From NCBI GenBank assembly GCA_018260275.1, contig JAGLBK010000059.1, positions 1 to 13,344 on the forward strand: DNA of 13,344 nucleotides. The letters run 5' to 3'. The notes beneath the pieces are model-generated. The model did not search any database. It saw nothing but the letters and a program-made list of their open reading frames with translations, and was not told the DNA's origin. Numbering within the stretch: position 1 is the stretch's first letter; every line of letters begins with the position of its first letter. The position numbers and the translations under genes are program-made. This document shows, in pieces, positions 6,545 through 12,609 of this stretch. The stretch is from Deinococcus sp. Its GTDB lineage: Bacteria; Deinococcota; Deinococci; Deinococcales; Deinococcaceae.

Positions 6545-6570
6545 CCGCCCTGTGCCTGTCGCCGGGGCGG

Positions 6571-6576
6571 TAGGCT
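6571..6576 (+). promoter_or_regulatory. possible leaderless -10 box of the UDG gene
   Basis: TAGGCT fits TANNNT and ends 9 nt before GTG 6586. It directly abuts TTG 6577. Because transcription should begin about 6-8 nt past the box, TTG 6577 would lie upstream of the message, which favours GTG 6586 as the start. Confidence 0.4.
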
Positions 6577-6585
6577 TTGGGCAAC

Positions 6586-7245
6586 GTGAATGACCTCGCA
6601 CGCGGCGTAGACCTGGCAGCACTAGCGGCCCTCGAAGAGCGCAACCGCAGCTGCGCGGCCTGTTCGTTGCGGCCATGCTGCTCACAGGTGGTGGTTTCGG
6701 ATGGCCCGGCCCAGGCGCGGCTGGTCATTATCGGTGAGGGACCGGGCGGCGAGGAAGACCGCATTGGGCGTCCCTTTGTGGGTCCGGCGGGGCAACTGCT
6801 GGACCGCATTCTGGCCTCGGCAGGCATTGAGCGCAACGACGTGTACCTGACCAACGTGGTCAAGTGCCGCCCGCCTGGAAACCGTGACCCCCTGCCGCTG
6901 GAAACCGTGACCTGCACCGACCTGTGGCTGCGTGAACAGCTGAAACTGCTGCGGCCCAGCATCATTCTCAGTCTGGGTAACACTCCGACCCGGCACCTGC
7001 TGCAAACGCGGCGCGGCATTACCGACCTGCGCGGCCAGTGGGTCGCCTATAGCCTGCCCAGCGGGGAAGCGGCGTGGCTGATGCCGATGCTGCACCCGGC
7101 ATTTTTGCTGCGCCGCGACACCCGTGAAGTCGGCGGCCCCAAAAGCCTGACCTGGCGCGATATTCGGGAAGTGGCGGCGGTGCTGCGCGGCGAAAAACGC
7201 CCCGAAGTGTCGCGGGAGCCAGAGCAGCAGCCTCGGCTCTTTTGA
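6586..7245 (+). CDS. family 4 uracil-DNA glycosylase (Fe-S type)
   Basis: The enzyme removes uracil from DNA in base-excision repair. With GTG 6586 as start the protein has 219 residues; the alternative TTG 6577 adds three. Counting from TTG, the motifs are GEGPGGEEDRIGRPFVGPAG (53-72), which forms the uracil pocket, TNVVKCRPPGNR (92-103), and HPAFLLR (173-179), the second catalytic loop. Four cysteines fit the 4Fe-4S cluster of families 4 and 5: Cys26-x2-Cys29, Cys97 and Cys113, the latter pair 16 residues apart. Glu in GEGPG and the PFVG signature point to family 4 rather than 5. Two further cysteines, Cys34 and Cys35, lie near the first pair. The C-terminal tail after about 205 is polar and probably disordered. 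Confidence 0.88.
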   Translation: MNDLARGVDLAALAALEERNRSCAACSLRPCCSQVVVSDGPAQARLVIIGEGPGGEEDRIGRPFVGPAGQLLDRILASAGIERNDVYLTNVVKCRPPGNRDPLPLETVTCTDLWLREQLKLLRPSIILSLGNTPTRHLLQTRRGITDLRGQWVAYSLPSGEAAWLMPMLHPAFLLRRDTREVGGPKSLTWRDIREVAAVLRGEKRPEVSREPEQQPRLF

Positions 7246-7315
7246 AACGCTTGTGTGCCGTTTTGGTTAAGAAGGCACCGTCTGCGCCCCTGTAGGCAGC
7301 TCGACAAGTCCGTAA

Positions 7316-8203
7316 TTACTGGTCTTGGCCCAGGGGTCTGACGTTCTGTAAAATCTCCGACCAAGAACGTGCGTTTCCGGTCGCCTGCACATAGTTCTTG
7401 CTCAGCTGCCACAGCCGCGCTGCTGCGCCGTCGTCCAGGGCTCGGGCGCTGGGGCGGGCCACGGCGCAGCGGTCGAAGTACGCGCCATTGGGCAGTTGGT
7501 CCTGGGTGGTCGCCAGGTAAAGGCTGGTCTGTGCGCCCTGCTCGGGGCTGAGGGCAAAACGGTCGATCACCCGGTAGCCCTGGCTCAGCAGACCGCCGTT
7601 GTTGTGGGCGAACCCCGAGGCCACCATCCCTGGATGAAGCGAGTAACTTTTGACCCCGGCACCCCGCCGGGCCAGCTCCCGCGCAAAGAGGATATTGGCC
7701 AGTTTGCTCTGGCTGTAGGCGGCCCAGCCGTTGTAACCCGTGTGCCATTCCGGGTCGCCGAACCGGATACGGCCCATCGCGTGTGCCGCCGAGGCCACCG
7801 TGACCACCCTGGAGCCGGGCGTGACCAGCAGCAGCGACATCAGTTCGCGGGTCAGCAGGAAGGGGGCCAGATGGTTCAGGGCCCACGTCATCTCGATGCC
7901 CTCCTGGGTTTCCCGGCGCTGCTGGAACATGGCCCCGGCGTTGTTGACCAGCACGTCCAGGCGGTCGAAGCGCTCACGGAATTCGTCGGTGGCGCGGCGG
8001 ACCTGACTCATTTCGCTCAGGTCGGCCAGCAGGTGCCCGGCTGCGCCAATCTGCTGGGCGACCGCAGCGGTCCTGGCCGGGTCACGGCCCACGATGACGA
8101 CCTGATTTCCCTGCCGCGCCAGTTCGCGGGCCGTCACCTGGCCTATGCCGTTGGTGGCTCCCGTGACCAGCACGACTTTCGGTCCCGACTGCACTTGCGT
8201 CAT
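7316..8203 (-). CDS. short-chain dehydrogenase/reductase (retinol dehydrogenase-like)
   Basis: This is an NAD(P)-dependent oxidoreductase of the classical SDR fold, 295 residues. The cofactor loop is TGATNGIG (14-21), followed by VGRDPARTAAV (38-48), where Arg40 suggests NADP preference. NNAGA is at 87-91, Asn110 in WALNHLAP, Ser138 in VTVASAAH, and the Tyr163-x3-Lys167 pair in AYSQSKLAN. HPGMVASGF (190-198) and the long C-terminal part resemble retinol dehydrogenase/WW-domain oxidoreductase-like SDRs. The substrate is unknown. The start is supported by TATGCT 6 nt upstream. It converges with the UDG gene, leaving 70 nt in which I see only a weak 5-bp inverted repeat and no clear terminator. 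Confidence 0.85.
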   Translation of the reverse strand: MTQVQSGPKVVLVTGATNGIGQVTARELARQGNQVVIVGRDPARTAAVAQQIGAAGHLLADLSEMSQVRRATDEFRERFDRLDVLVNNAGAMFQQRRETQEGIEMTWALNHLAPFLLTRELMSLLLVTPGSRVVTVASAAHAMGRIRFGDPEWHTGYNGWAAYSQSKLANILFARELARRGAGVKSYSLHPGMVASGFAHNNGGLLSQGYRVIDRFALSPEQGAQTSLYLATTQDQLPNGAYFDRCAVARPSARALDDGAAARLWQLSKNYVQATGNARSWSEILQNVRPLGQDQ

Positions 8204-8209
8204 GGCTTC

Positions 8210-8215
8210 AGCATA
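8210..8215 (-). promoter_or_regulatory. leaderless -10 box of the SDR gene
   Basis: On the minus strand TATGCT fits TANNNT and ends 6 nt before ATG 8203. No Shine-Dalgarno sequence is present. No strong -35 box is visible 16-18 nt upstream. Confidence 0.5.
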
Positions 8216-8276
8216 GAGCCAGCCTGGCGGCCTGGCGTCTGTGTACCTCTAGTGCCTCTGGATGGCCGGAGACGCC

Positions 8277-8313
8277 AAAAGTCGGGGGCCAGACTCCTGA
8301 GAATCCGGCCCCC
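8277..8313 (-). terminator. intrinsic terminator downstream of the YchJ-type gene
   Basis: On the minus strand GGGGGCC (8313-8307) pairs with GGCCCCC (8290-8284) across a 16-nt loop, and the stem is followed by GAC and four Ts (8280-8277). It lies about 105 nt past the stop at 8419 and just upstream of the next minus-strand gene's -10 box, so it should separate the two transcripts. Confidence 0.7.
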
Positions 8314-8418
8314 ACTGGCGCAAGCGAACTTCACCCGGTCCGCTTTGATCTGGATTGCGCTAATGAGGGTAGTCTAAAAGGTTTAAGTCACAGAAACGTC
8401 ACTGCCGGATAAAGAAAC

Positions 8419-8802
8419 TCAGAAGATCTGTTCACCGTCCAGGTACACCCACCTTCCATCAAGCTGCACAAAGCGGCTGTGTTCCCGGAACCGGTGGGCG
8501 CGGCCATCCGGGAGCCTCATGCGAACGGTGAATTCGACCTCGGCGTCCTGGGCCTGGTGAATGGTCAGGCCGGTGTAGCGCGTCCCGTCTTGCAGGTCCA
8601 GCCGAGCGGGGCGGGTGTCCGGGTGCCAGGTGCCGAACAGATACGCCTCGTCCTGCAAAAAAAAGGCCGCGTAGCGCGAACGCATCAGCTGTTCCGGGGT
8701 CGCTGGCGGGTGCTGGGCACTGTGGGCAGGCTGACAGCACGCGGCGTAACTGCGGCCCGAACCGCACGGACAGGGTTTGAAAGGGGGATAGGGCAGCGGC
8801 AT
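8419..8802 (-). CDS. YchJ-family (UPF0225) protein with N-terminal SEC-C zinc motif
   Basis: The 127-residue protein begins with a SEC-C zinc-binding motif, CPCGSGRSYAACC (Cys11, Cys13, Cys22, Cys23), the kind found at the SecA C-terminus and in YchJ proteins. The remainder matches the YchJ-like domain: MRSRYAAFFLQDEAYLFGTWH (40-60) and EHSRFVQLDGRWVYLDGE (107-124). The family has no firmly known biochemical role to my knowledge. AAGGAG (8805-8810) is only 2 nt from ATG 8802, which is unusually close. Everything upstream of 8814 is the MITE-like element, so the native promoter has either been displaced or lies inside it. I see no clear TANNNT box there. Confidence 0.85.
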   Translation of the reverse strand: MPLPYPPFKPCPCGSGRSYAACCQPAHSAQHPPATPEQLMRSRYAAFFLQDEAYLFGTWHPDTRPARLDLQDGTRYTGLTIHQAQDAEVEFTVRMRLPDGRAHRFREHSRFVQLDGRWVYLDGEQIF

Positions 8803-8823
8803 TTCTCCTTTCTAGAGCAGTTT

Positions 8824-8859
8824 GCATAAAAAGGCCACGTTGTTTGTGGCTTTTTATGC
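8824..8859. terminator. strong bidirectional hairpin inside the MITE-like element
   Basis: GCATAAAAAGGCCAC (8824-8838) pairs with GTGGCTTTTTATGC (8846-8859), giving 14 bp with one bulged G and a 7-nt loop. The A/T runs at the outer stem create the U-tract of an intrinsic terminator in both directions. It sits between divergent genes, where no terminator is expected, so it probably came with the element. It would block any transcript running out of the element into the YchJ-type gene. Confidence 0.65.
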
Positions 8860-8868
8860 CGAGCGGGT

Positions 8869-8947
8869 GGGCAGGCCCCATACGGGTGCCGTTTTGCTCA
8901 AGACAGCGGGCAGGCCCCTTCATGGCTGCTGCTTTGCCCAAGACAGC
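8869..8947. repeat. tandem 39/40-bp direct repeat within the MITE-like element
   Basis: Two adjacent units, 8869-8907 and 8908-8947, both begin GGGCAGGCCCC and both end with TTTGCYCAAGACAGC (TTTGCTC in the first, TTTGCCC in the second). The middles differ by several substitutions and a 1-nt length change. The divergence suggests an old duplication. Confidence 0.65.
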
Positions 8948-9021
8948 CGTTTGGGATGGGGTTTCACAAATGGCGTAATGATGAAAGCTGCTCTAGCGCT
9001 TTGAAGCCGCACTTCCCCCGG

Positions 9022-9027
9022 TACAAT
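9022..9027 (+). promoter_or_regulatory. -10 box of the RNA methyltransferase gene
   Basis: TACAAT, identical to the nurA box, ends 8 nt before ATG 9036. No ribosome-binding site is present. A weak -35 candidate TTGAAG (9001-9006) has a short 15-nt spacer. The box lies 28 nt outside the right end of the MITE-like element. Confidence 0.55.
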
Positions 9028-9035
9028 GCCCGGCG

Positions 9036-9818
9036 ATGACCCGCGAGCCGATCACCTCCCTGCAAAATCCGCAAGTCAAACGTCTGGTGCGCCTGCGTAC
9101 TCGCCGTGAGCGCGAGGCCGAGGGGGTCATGCTTGTCGAGGGAGCGCGTGAACTGAGCCGCGCTCTGCAAGCCGGGGTGCGGTTGCGCGAGGTGTTCAGT
9201 TGCCCGGAACTGCTCGGCCCGGAAGCCTCGGCGCTGGCGGACGTGCTGCAAACGGGCACGCTGCTGTCTCGCAGCGCCTTTGAAAAGGTCAGTGGGCGCG
9301 AAAACCCCGATGGTGTGCTGGGAGTGGCCGAACAGCCCGAGCCGCGGCTGCCCAACCCTGGCCCCGAGGCCCTGATCGTGCTGCTGCACGGCCTGGAAAA
9401 ACCGGGAAATGTCGGGGCCATCTTGCGTACTGCCGACGCTGCCGGGGCACACGCCGTCCTGGTGCTGGGCCGGGGGGCCGACCCGTTTGGCCCCAACGTG
9501 ATTCGCGCCAGTCAGGGGGCGGTGTTCAGTGTGCCGACCGCCGTTTTGCCCGAAGCCGAGGCCCTGGACTGGTTGCAGCGCCACCACTTCAGAACGGTCG
9601 CCTGCACGCCGGACGCCCGGCAGGACTACTGGGACACCCCGCTGACGGGCCGCACCGCCCTGCTGCTGGGCACCGAGCACGAGGGGCTGCCCGCCGAGTG
9701 GCGCGGGACTCATCAGGCCGTCAAAATTCCCATGTACGGGCAGGCCGATTCGCTGAATGTCGCCACGGCTGCGGCCCTGGTGCTGTACGAGGCCGTGCGC
9801 CAGCGCCGGGGGGGGTGA
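9036..9818 (+). CDS. SpoU/TrmH-family RNA 2'-O-methyltransferase
   Basis: SPOUT methyltransferases of this group use S-adenosylmethionine to methylate ribose in rRNA or tRNA. The 260-residue protein has an N-terminal substrate-binding domain (about 1-100; SLQNPQVKRLVRLRTRREREAEG, then LVEGAREL) typical of RlmB/TsnR-like enzymes, followed by the SpoU domain. Motif 1 is EKPGNVGAILRTADAAG (121-137, Asn125 and Arg131), motif 2 LLGTEHEGLP (210-219), and motif 3 IPMYGQADSLNVATAAALVLYEA (231-253), forming the knotted cofactor site. Which RNA and which base it modifies cannot be read from sequence. Dimerisation is usual for the family. The gene appears to have its own promoter and no close upstream partner. 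Confidence 0.88.
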   Translation: MTREPITSLQNPQVKRLVRLRTRREREAEGVMLVEGARELSRALQAGVRLREVFSCPELLGPEASALADVLQTGTLLSRSAFEKVSGRENPDGVLGVAEQPEPRLPNPGPEALIVLLHGLEKPGNVGAILRTADAAGAHAVLVLGRGADPFGPNVIRASQGAVFSVPTAVLPEAEALDWLQRHHFRTVACTPDARQDYWDTPLTGRTALLLGTEHEGLPAEWRGTHQAVKIPMYGQADSLNVATAAALVLYEAVRQRRGG

Positions 9819-9847
9819 TCCCCACGCCCTCCTCGTTTCCGGGACTG

Positions 9848-9875
9848 TTGGGAGGTCCCAAATCCGTCATACTGT
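9848..9875 (+). promoter_or_regulatory. palindrome and -10 box upstream of the 9884 gene
   Basis: TTGGGA-GG-TCCCAA (9848-9861) is a perfect 6-bp inverted repeat with a 2-nt centre. Its left half can serve as a weak -35 box (TTGGGA), with 16 nt to TACTGT (9870-9875), which fits TANNNT. ATG 9884 lies 8 nt further on, again without a ribosome-binding site. A palindrome covering the -35 region is where a repressor would bind, but chance is possible for so short a repeat. Confidence 0.4.
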
Positions 9876-9883
9876 GAAAACGT

Positions 9884-11071
9884 ATGACGACTGACCGTAA
9901 GCCTTCCACTGACCCTTACCGTGATTGGCTCCGGCAACGTCTGGGACAGGAACTCGGGGTGCGGGAGGCCAATACCGCCATTCAGAGTGCCGTGCAGCGC
10001 CGGGGCTGGCCCGCCATGCAGCCGCTGGGGCCGCGCGACGTGGTGGCGGTCTTGCAAGACGTGTACCGCAGCATGGCCGAGAACCTGGGGGAAGCCCGCG
10101 CCGACAAATGGCTCCAGGAAACCTCGGCGGATTTGGCCCGCCTGGCCGAGCGGGTGCCCAAACCAGTCGAAACTCCCCGGCAGGAGGTCAAGCCTGCGCC
10201 GCTGCCCGTGTCGTGGGGCCGCCGCGCCCACGATCTGCCGCTGATGCTGGCCCGCGTGCACGCCGAAATCGCCACGCGCAGCCTGGGGGCCATCCGGAAC
10301 GATCCCGACCTGATCCGGCTGGAACGCGCCGCCGAGTGGGACGTGCAGGCGACCCAGGCCGAGGTGCGGCGCTGGCAGACTGAGGATATGCTGACCACAT
10401 TGCGCGCCGACCACGCCCGGGTCGAGGTAGCCGATCAGGTGGCGTCGGCACGGGCGCAGGCCGAAGTCCTGGAACTGAACGTCAGGGAAATCGAGTCGCT
10501 GCCCCCCCAGTCGCGCGGCAACCCGGCGCAGCTGGCCCACACCCGCCTGATGCTGACGCAGACCAGGGCCTTTCTAGACGCGTTTGGCCCGCTGGTCGCC
10601 GTCGAGGACGCCGATTCGCCCCTGACGATGTTGCAGATGGACCTGCAAAATGCCCATTTTTCGCTGGGCGTCCCGCTGCATCCGAACGTGCTCCGGGCGC
10701 GGCACGGCCTGAATTTTGCCCTATGGCAGGCAGGCGATCAGGGTGAGGACGCTCCAGCTGTGCAGGACGCCCGCCGGGTGCTGGCGCAGGCCGAGATCGA
10801 GGCGGGCGCTCAGCTCAAAGCCACCCTGGACGCGGCGCGTGCCCATCAGGCGGCGCTGATTCAGCTGGCGAGGCATGTCGAGGACCTCGAAGCCCGCGCC
10901 CTGAAACTGGCGGGCATGGGCGGCGATCCGCTGACCCTGGCCCGCGTGCGCCTCGAATGGCGCCAGGCCCGCGCCGCCGCCCGGATTCAGTCGAACCGCA
11001 TGGAAGAAGCGGTGCGCCTGCTCGAAGCCCTGGTGAGCGACTCGGTGCAGCTGCCTGACGAGGGCACCTGA
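9884..11071 (+). CDS. uncharacterised 395-residue helical/coiled-coil protein
   Basis: I do not recognise the family. The protein is rich in Ala, Leu, Arg, Glu and Gln, contains no cysteine that I can find, and has no signal peptide or membrane segment. An N-terminal helical domain (about 1-90, RDWLRQRLGQEL to KWLQETSADLARLAERV) is followed by a proline-rich linker (92-108). Long stretches of predicted helix then run from about 115 to 385, with heptad-like Leu/Ala spacing (e.g. LERAAEWDVQATQAEVRRW and LIQLARHVEDLEARALKLAG). It could be a structural or scaffolding protein, or a TPR-like alpha solenoid. A TACTGT box 8 nt upstream supports ATG 9884. The DinB-type gene starts 14 nt after its stop, suggesting one transcript. 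Confidence 0.72.
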   Translation: MTTDRKPSTDPYRDWLRQRLGQELGVREANTAIQSAVQRRGWPAMQPLGPRDVVAVLQDVYRSMAENLGEARADKWLQETSADLARLAERVPKPVETPRQEVKPAPLPVSWGRRAHDLPLMLARVHAEIATRSLGAIRNDPDLIRLERAAEWDVQATQAEVRRWQTEDMLTTLRADHARVEVADQVASARAQAEVLELNVREIESLPPQSRGNPAQLAHTRLMLTQTRAFLDAFGPLVAVEDADSPLTMLQMDLQNAHFSLGVPLHPNVLRARHGLNFALWQAGDQGEDAPAVQDARRVLAQAEIEAGAQLKATLDAARAHQAALIQLARHVEDLEARALKLAGMGGDPLTLARVRLEWRQARAAARIQSNRMEEAVRLLEALVSDSVQLPDEGT

Positions 11072-11085
11072 AGTGGTGGCCTGAC

Positions 11086-11520
11086 GTGGTGGCGGGCGGC
11101 ACCCTGCTTCAGCTTTCGCTTGGTGGCGGCGCGGCATTCCGGGAAGTGGCGGGGCTGCTGCGTGGCCTGACCCTGGCCGAAGCCCAGGCCGAATTTCCAG
11201 GCGTGCCGTATGCCCTCGCCGACCTGCTGGCCCACCTGCACGCGACCACGCGGGTCAGTCTCGACCTGAGCAGTGGCAAGATCGCTGCGTGGCCGGAAGA
11301 ACTGGACATCTGGCCGGATGGCCCGGACACTCAGGCGGCATTGGATGGTCTGCTCGGCGACCTGCACCTGATGCTTGCCGAAGCGCAGATGCTCGCTGCC
11401 GACCCTAGTAGCGCGGCCCGCGACCTTCTGACCGATCTGGCGGTGCATAACGCCTACCACTGGGGGCAGGTCGCTGTGCTGCGCCGTCAGCAGGGCCACA
11501 CTTTTGCCGCCGAAGCCTGA
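11086..11520 (+). CDS. DinB/YfiT-type four-helix metal-binding protein
   Basis: DinB-superfamily proteins are four-helix bundles with a metal held by three histidines; some are thiol-dependent transferases, and the family is expanded in Deinococcus. This 144-residue protein shows the expected pattern: ADLLAHLHATTRVSLDL (45-61, His50 or His52) and, near the C-terminus, HNAYHWGQVAVLRRQQG (121-137) with His121-x3-His125. The length is close to typical. The start is uncertain: GTG 11086 or GTG 11089, with only a weak GGTGG upstream and no TANNNT box. It lies 14 nt after the preceding gene's stop and may depend on that transcript. Its last 17 nt overlap the pyrophosphatase gene. No substrate can be assigned. 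Confidence 0.72.
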   Translation: MVAGGTLLQLSLGGGAAFREVAGLLRGLTLAEAQAEFPGVPYALADLLAHLHATTRVSLDLSSGKIAAWPEELDIWPDGPDTQAALDGLLGDLHLMLAEAQMLAADPSSAARDLLTDLAVHNAYHWGQVAVLRRQQGHTFAAEA

Positions 11521-11854
11521 TCTCGGCGTTTATCTGGGCCAGCGCGTGACGGTGCTGGTCGATCGCCCGCTGGGAAGCGTCCACCCCCGGTACCCCGATC
11601 TGCGGTATCCGGTCAACTACGGCGAATTGCCCGGCACGGTCAGCGGCGACGGCAAGCCCATAGACGCTTACCTGCTCGGCTGGCAGCGTCCTGTCGAAAC
11701 GGTGCAGGGGAGAGTCGTGGCCGTTCTGGAACGCGCCGACGATGCCGAGGACAAACTGGTCGTCGTGCGGGGTGACCTGAGTCTGACCGATGAGGAAATC
11801 ATGCGGGCCGTAGAATTTCAGGAACAGTTTTTCCAGACCCGGCTCAGGCGCTAG
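11504..11854 (+). CDS. short-form inorganic pyrophosphatase family protein
   Basis: The 116-residue protein matches the compact pyrophosphatase-like group I recall from Firmicutes: YLGQRVTVLVDRPLGSVHP (10-28), YPVNYGELPGTVSGDGKPIDAYLLG (35-59), VVAVLERADDAEDKLVVV (71-88) and VEFQEQFF (103-110). Against E. coli Ppa (about 175 residues), Tyr55, Asp65, Asp70 and the Asp102/Lys104 region have counterparts (Tyr39, Asp49, Asp54, Asp83/Lys84). The Asp67 position is Lys51. The N-terminal strands carrying Lys29 and Glu31 are missing, so activity on free pyrophosphate should not be assumed. The start is TTG 11504, the first usable start in the frame. AGGG (11492-11495) lies 8 nt upstream, and the gene overlaps the DinB-type gene by 17 nt. 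Confidence 0.78.
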   Translation: MPPKPDLGVYLGQRVTVLVDRPLGSVHPRYPDLRYPVNYGELPGTVSGDGKPIDAYLLGWQRPVETVQGRVVAVLERADDAEDKLVVVRGDLSLTDEEIMRAVEFQEQFFQTRLRR

Positions 11855-11857
11855 CCT
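11852..11857 (+). promoter_or_regulatory. possible leaderless -10 box for the second SDR gene
   Basis: TAGCCT fits TANNNT and ends 6 nt before ATG 11864. Its first three bases are the stop codon of the pyrophosphatase gene. The hexamer and the spacing are the same as at 4372-4377. No Shine-Dalgarno sequence precedes the ATG. Confidence 0.45.
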
Positions 11858-11863
11858 CGGGCT

Positions 11864-12553
11864 ATGACTGAAACTCGACCCGTGACCCTGCTTACTGGAG
11901 CCGCCGGAGGCATCGGCAGCGAAATTGCCCGCCAGCTGGCTCCTGCCCACGACCTGATTCTGACCGGACGCGGCGGCGCGGCGCTGGACAACCTGTGCGC
12001 CGAACTGGGAGCCAGGGCGCTGGTGCTCGACCTGTTGCAGCCGGAGACCTTCGCGGAGGCGGCAGCGGGCCTGGGGCGCGTGACGAACCTGATTCACAAT
12101 GCCGGAATGGTCGAACTGGGCCACGTGGCCGAGCAGCCGCACGAGGCCTGGACCCGCACGCTGGCACTGAACACGGTGGCCCCCGCCGAGCTGACGCGCG
12201 TGCTGCTACCCAGGCTGCGCCAGGAGCGGGGCAACGTGATTTTTGTCAACAGCGGCGCGGGCCTGACGGCTAACCCCGGTTGGGCCAGCTACGCCGCCAG
12301 CAAATTCGCGCTGCGGGCGCTGGCCGACTCGCTGCGGGCCGAGGAAGCCCCTCACGGCGTGCGCGTCAGCAGCGTGTATCCGGGCCGCACCGCCACCGCC
12401 ATGCAGCGCAAGGTGCGTAAGCAAGAAGGCGGGGAGTATCAGGCCGAACATTACCTTGACCCGGTGACGGTCGCCGCAACAATCGCCTTTGTGCTCGGTG
12501 CCCCGCGCGACGCCGTGCTGAGTGACGTTTCGGTGCGCCCTGGGCCGCGCTGA
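11864..12553 (+). CDS. short-chain dehydrogenase/reductase
   Basis: This is a compact 229-residue NAD(P)-dependent oxidoreductase. The SDR motifs are in order: TGAAGGIG (11-18) for the cofactor, LTGRGGAALDNL (33-44), HNAGM (78-82), Asn103 in LALNTVAP, catalytic Ser130 in FVNSGAGL, and Tyr143-x3-Lys147 in ASYAASKFAL. YPGRTATAMQRKV (172-184) replaces the usual PG motif region and is followed by a family-typical tail. The substrate is unknown; SDRs of this size often reduce small carbonyls. It is not closely similar to the minus-strand SDR at 7316-8203, which has 66 more residues. It follows the pyrophosphatase by 9 nt, so it may be both cotranscribed and started independently. Confidence 0.85.
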   Translation: MTETRPVTLLTGAAGGIGSEIARQLAPAHDLILTGRGGAALDNLCAELGARALVLDLLQPETFAEAAAGLGRVTNLIHNAGMVELGHVAEQPHEAWTRTLALNTVAPAELTRVLLPRLRQERGNVIFVNSGAGLTANPGWASYAASKFALRALADSLRAEEAPHGVRVSSVYPGRTATAMQRKVRKQEGGEYQAEHYLDPVTVAATIAFVLGAPRDAVLSDVSVRPGPR

Positions 12554-12564
12554 ACACAGCAAAG

Positions 12565-12593
12565 GCCCGCAGCAGGGTCAACTTTCTGCGGGC
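12565..12593. terminator. hairpin between convergent genes
   Basis: GCCCGCAG (12565-12572) pairs with CTGCGGGC (12586-12593) over 8 bp with a 13-nt loop. On the minus strand it is followed by CTTTGCTGT, a weak T-tract. On the plus strand there is none. It lies 12 nt past the SDR stop and 17 nt past the reductase stop, so it probably ends the minus-strand transcript and may help end the plus one. Confidence 0.55.
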
Positions 12594-12609
12594 ATGATGG
12601 CCTGGAAGC

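Larger units (their letters stand above)
8815..8993. mobile_element. MITE-like 179-bp element with terminal inverted repeats
   Basis: The left end reads GAGCAGTTTGCATAAAAA inward and the right end GAGCAGCTTTCATCATTA inward (minus strand). They match in 13 of 18 positions, including the first six. Both sides are flanked by TA (8813-8814, 8994-8995), consistent with target duplication. It has no credible coding capacity. Inside are a 14-bp hairpin (8824-8859) and a tandem 39/40-bp repeat (8869-8947). The size, ends and flanks fit a miniature element mobilised by an IS with GAGC ends and TA targets, such as the one ending at position 73. It fills most of the gap between two divergent genes. Copies elsewhere in the genome would confirm it. 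Confidence 0.6.

Noticed and set aside
7255..7278. GTGCC/GGCAC inverted repeat between the UDG and SDR genes as a terminator
   Set aside because: The stem is only 5 bp and no T-run follows it in either direction.
8822..9004. 60-residue open frame across the divergent gap
   Set aside because: It spans the hairpin and tandem repeats of the MITE-like element, has no ribosome-binding site and no protein-like composition.
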